The translations under genes and the position numbers were made by a program. Below are positions 63,369 through 64,000 of a stretch of DNA of 64,000 nt, piece by piece. The stretch is from Kineococcus sp. TRM81007 (GTDB lineage: Bacteria > Actinomycetota > Actinomycetes > Actinomycetales > Kineococcaceae). Position 1 is the stretch's first letter; the number at the start of each line of letters is the position of its first letter. The stretch lies in the NCBI RefSeq assembly GCF_022669155.1, contig NZ_JALBVB010000044.1:111441-175440 (forward strand), in the 5' to 3' direction. Below the pieces are notes generated by a model, which did not search any database, had not been told where the DNA came from, and saw only the letters and a list, made by a program, of their open reading frames with translations.

Positions 63369-63971
63369 GTGGACGAGGACGCGGTGGCGCTGGTCGCCGC
63401 GGCCCTCGGCACGAGCACCGCACGAGCCCGGAGGCTGGCGCGCACCGCGCTGCCTCCGGGCTTCGCGCGTTCCGCGCGGGAGGCGGCCGTGCGGGGGCGG
63501 GCGGTGCTGCTCGTGGAGGGCGCCACGGACGCCGCCGTGCTGGGTCCCCTGCTGCACGGCCCGTCCGGGCCGGTGGTCCTCGCGGTGGGCGGCAAGCACC
63601 TGCTGCCGCTGGCCGGGGCCGTGGCGCAGGCGCTGGGCGCGTCCTGGCACGCCGTCGTGGACGGTGACGCGGACGGCTGGCGGCGTGCCCGCAACCGCTC
63701 CCGCGCCCGCACCACGCACCACCGGGCCACCGCGCAGGTGCTGCGGCTGCTGCCGCCGCAGCGGGTCACGGTCCTGCCCGACGCCCTGGAGGCCGAACTG
63801 GCGCTGTGGCCGTCGTTCGTGGCCGCGCTGCGCGCGCACGGCGGCGACCTGACCGGCCCGGGTGCGAAGGACCCCGCCCGCTACGCAGCCGCCGCGGCCG
63901 CCGCCACCGCGGCCGACGCCCCCGCGCTCCTGCTCGCGCTGCGCCAGCCACCTCCCCCGCCGACCCGCTGA
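63369..63971 (+). CDS. TOPRIM-domain protein related to OLD-family nucleases
   Basis: 200 residues. The TOPRIM fold is seen as VLLVEGATDAAVLGPLL and VLAVGGKHLLPLAGAVAQALGASWHAVVDGDAD, with the catalytic Glu and the Asp-x-Asp. There is no ATPase domain, so it is a stand-alone TOPRIM like those of overcoming-lysogenisation-defect family members. It could be a small DNA-processing or nucleotidyl-transfer enzyme. The GTG start is the only candidate in frame. Short GACCCGCT repeats follow the stop. Confidence 0.78.
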   Translation: MDEDAVALVAAALGTSTARARRLARTALPPGFARSAREAAVRGRAVLLVEGATDAAVLGPLLHGPSGPVVLAVGGKHLLPLAGAVAQALGASWHAVVDGDADGWRRARNRSRARTTHHRATAQVLRLLPPQRVTVLPDALEAELALWPSFVAALRAHGGDLTGPGAKDPARYAAAAAAATAADAPALLLALRQPPPPPTR

Positions 63972-64000
63972 CCCGCTGACCCGCTACCGGGCGCAGACCA

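Overview
The window is chromosomal DNA of a very high G+C actinobacterium: nearly every gene has G or C at third codon positions, GTG starts are very common, and many genes have a leaderless layout (a TAnnnT-type -10 element 6 to 8 bases before a GTG). Gene content (two glycerol kinases with an IclR regulator, LacI-type boxes at glycosidase genes, SpoIIE-type phosphatase, PadR/ArsR/MerR regulators, SNF2-SWIM pair) fits a soil or plant-surface member of the Actinomycetes. Kineococcus and relatives come to mind, but this is an impression and not a measurement. No rRNA, tRNA, CRISPR array, insertion sequence or prophage was recognised.

Layout. 1-4.3 kb: sugar ABC importer (binding protein, two permeases) plus GH51 arabinofuranosidase. 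4.3-8.0 kb: minus-strand ABC exporter with DesK/DesR-like two-component system. 8.1-14.7 kb: SGNH hydrolase, NucA-like nuclease, TipA-type MerR regulator, small GT-A-like protein, PadR regulator with a Gly-rich arm, FAD monooxygenase, YihY membrane protein. 14.7-20.9 kb: GGDEF-EAL protein, histidine phosphatase, carbonic anhydrase, IclR regulator with glycerol kinase, DUF368 (PopT-type) lipid transporter. 21-23.9 kb: gluconate/idonate dehydrogenases and an SRPBCC-ArsR pair. 23.9-28.7 kb: PadR-HAAS pair and kdpDE without kdpFABC. 28.8-31.3 kb: secreted GH9 cellulase behind a LacI/CebR-type box. 31.3-34.1 kb: a MarR/VOC deletion scar, a reductase, and an ABC ATPase containing 11 copies of CGGCA. 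34.1-38.7 kb: ABC exporter and GH78 rhamnosidase operon. 38.8-42.7 kb: SNF2 helicase and SWIM protein.

42.7-49.3 kb is the accessory, eroding part. It holds remnants of a DUF218 gene, an ANTAR gene and a reductase gene, an Atu4866-like gene with a damaged 3' end, two leaderless small membrane proteins too short for usual annotation, two hemerythrin-domain genes and an arsR-SRPBCC-DUF3052 operon. 49.3-54.2 kb is a complete glpF-glpK-glpD operon with a clear promoter and an inverted repeat likely to be the IclR (GylR-type) operator. 54.3-64 kb carries a degenerate GGDEF protein, an MFS transporter, an SDR, a GAF-SpoIIE-HATPase phosphatase, an AGPS-like FAD enzyme, aroQ, tag, an NDH-2-like dehydrogenase and a TOPRIM protein.

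Working together: plant polysaccharide use (arabinofuranosidase, cellulase, rhamnosidase, each beside transport genes or LacI boxes), glycerol use (glpFKD, second glpK, IclR regulator) and envelope or stress sensing are the main themes. The most testable novelties are the in-frame pentanucleotide tract in the ABC ATPase, the leaderless small membrane proteins, and a set of deletion scars where two neighbouring genes each lost one end.
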